6,594 nucleotides of DNA, taken from the NCBI GenBank assembly GCA_937968035.1, contig CALBTS010000002.1, positions 1 through 6,594 on the forward strand. Direction: 5' to 3'. The notes beneath the pieces were generated by a model. That model did not search any database. It was not told where the DNA came from and saw nothing but the letters and a program-made list of their open reading frames with translations. Shown here in pieces: positions 6,485-6,594 of this stretch (within the stretch, counting starts at the first letter, position 1; every line of letters starts with the position of its first letter). The DNA comes from an uncultured Methanomethylovorans sp. (GTDB lineage Archaea > Halobacteriota > Methanosarcinia > Methanosarcinales > Methanosarcinaceae). The position numbers and the translations under genes are program-made.

Positions 6485-6594
6485 ATGATTCCCATTGTCC
6501 TTGATACCAATGTGTTTGTTTCTGCAATGCGCTCGGAAGGGATAACGTAAAATATCTTTCGCTTTTTTAAAAAGAGTCACAGCAGTGCCTGATT
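6485..6594 (+). pseudogene. Remnant of a PIN-family toxin gene (5' end, broken; runs to the window edge)
   Basis: ATG 6485 opens MIPIVLDTNVFVSAMRSEG, a close match to the N-terminus of PIN_3-type toxins of toxin-antitoxin systems, with the first conserved metal-binding aspartate in VLDTN (D7). The frame stops at TAA 6548-6550 after 21 codons, while such proteins have about 140 residues. In the +1 frame, after a TAA at 6543-6545, bases 6546-6593 read RKISFAFLKRVTAVPD. This could be the original continuation ('SEGG-x-SRxVL...' in relatives), implying a frameshift and a nonsense change. No Shine-Dalgarno sequence precedes the ATG and no antitoxin gene is recognisable upstream. A TGA (6482-6484) directly abuts the start. 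The N-terminal motif is convincing; the continuation is a weaker guess. The rest lies outside the window. Confidence 0.6.

Noticed and set aside
6344..6580. 78-codon - strand frame across the GT2/PIN junction
   Set aside because: It has no recognisable motif and runs across two recognisable + strand gene remnants, so it is most likely a chance frame.

Overview
The window looks like the downstream part of a bacterial surface-polysaccharide locus (O-antigen or a similar envelope glycan), followed by a short stretch of decayed genes. All convincing genes lie on the + strand and are tightly packed, which suggests one operon. No rRNA, tRNA, transposase or CRISPR array is visible. The WbsX and RgpF glycosyltransferase families and the coiled-coil tail of the first protein suggest a Gram-negative, LPS-making bacterium. 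I cannot name the genus: nothing here is taxonomically decisive. Two 300-base blocks counted by hand (1201-1500 and 3961-4260) are about 44% G+C, while 3421-3720, inside the methyltransferase gene, is about 33%.

Layout: positions 1-163 hold the 3' end of a gene that begins outside the window. It opens with three perfect 21-base tandem repeats encoding coiled-coil heptads. It overlaps by 4 bases (ATGA) a 936-residue protein made of a WbsX-type domain and two RgpF (rhamnan synthesis F) domains. Next come a class I SAM methyltransferase with an N-terminal CxxC/CxxC pair, an RmlC-like cupin 3,5-epimerase, an RmlD-like reductase, and a second extended-SDR epimerase/dehydratase. After a 91-base gap with an imperfect hairpin there is an 88-codon N-terminal fragment of a family 2 glycosyltransferase. 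It is followed 25 bases later by the start of a PIN-family toxin gene that breaks after 21 codons.

How the genes could work together (inference): the epimerase, reductase and second SDR would complete or modify a nucleotide-linked deoxysugar, with the earlier steps encoded elsewhere. The methyltransferase may act on that sugar or on the glycan. The WbsX-RgpF-RgpF protein would transfer or process the sugars, possibly next to the coiled-coil protein encoded just upstream. The GT2 and PIN fragments mark a worn recombination boundary at the end of the locus. I did not find a clearly new defence or mobile system. The observations most worth checking are the in-frame coiled-coil repeat array, the tandem-RgpF fusion and the unusual methyltransferase.
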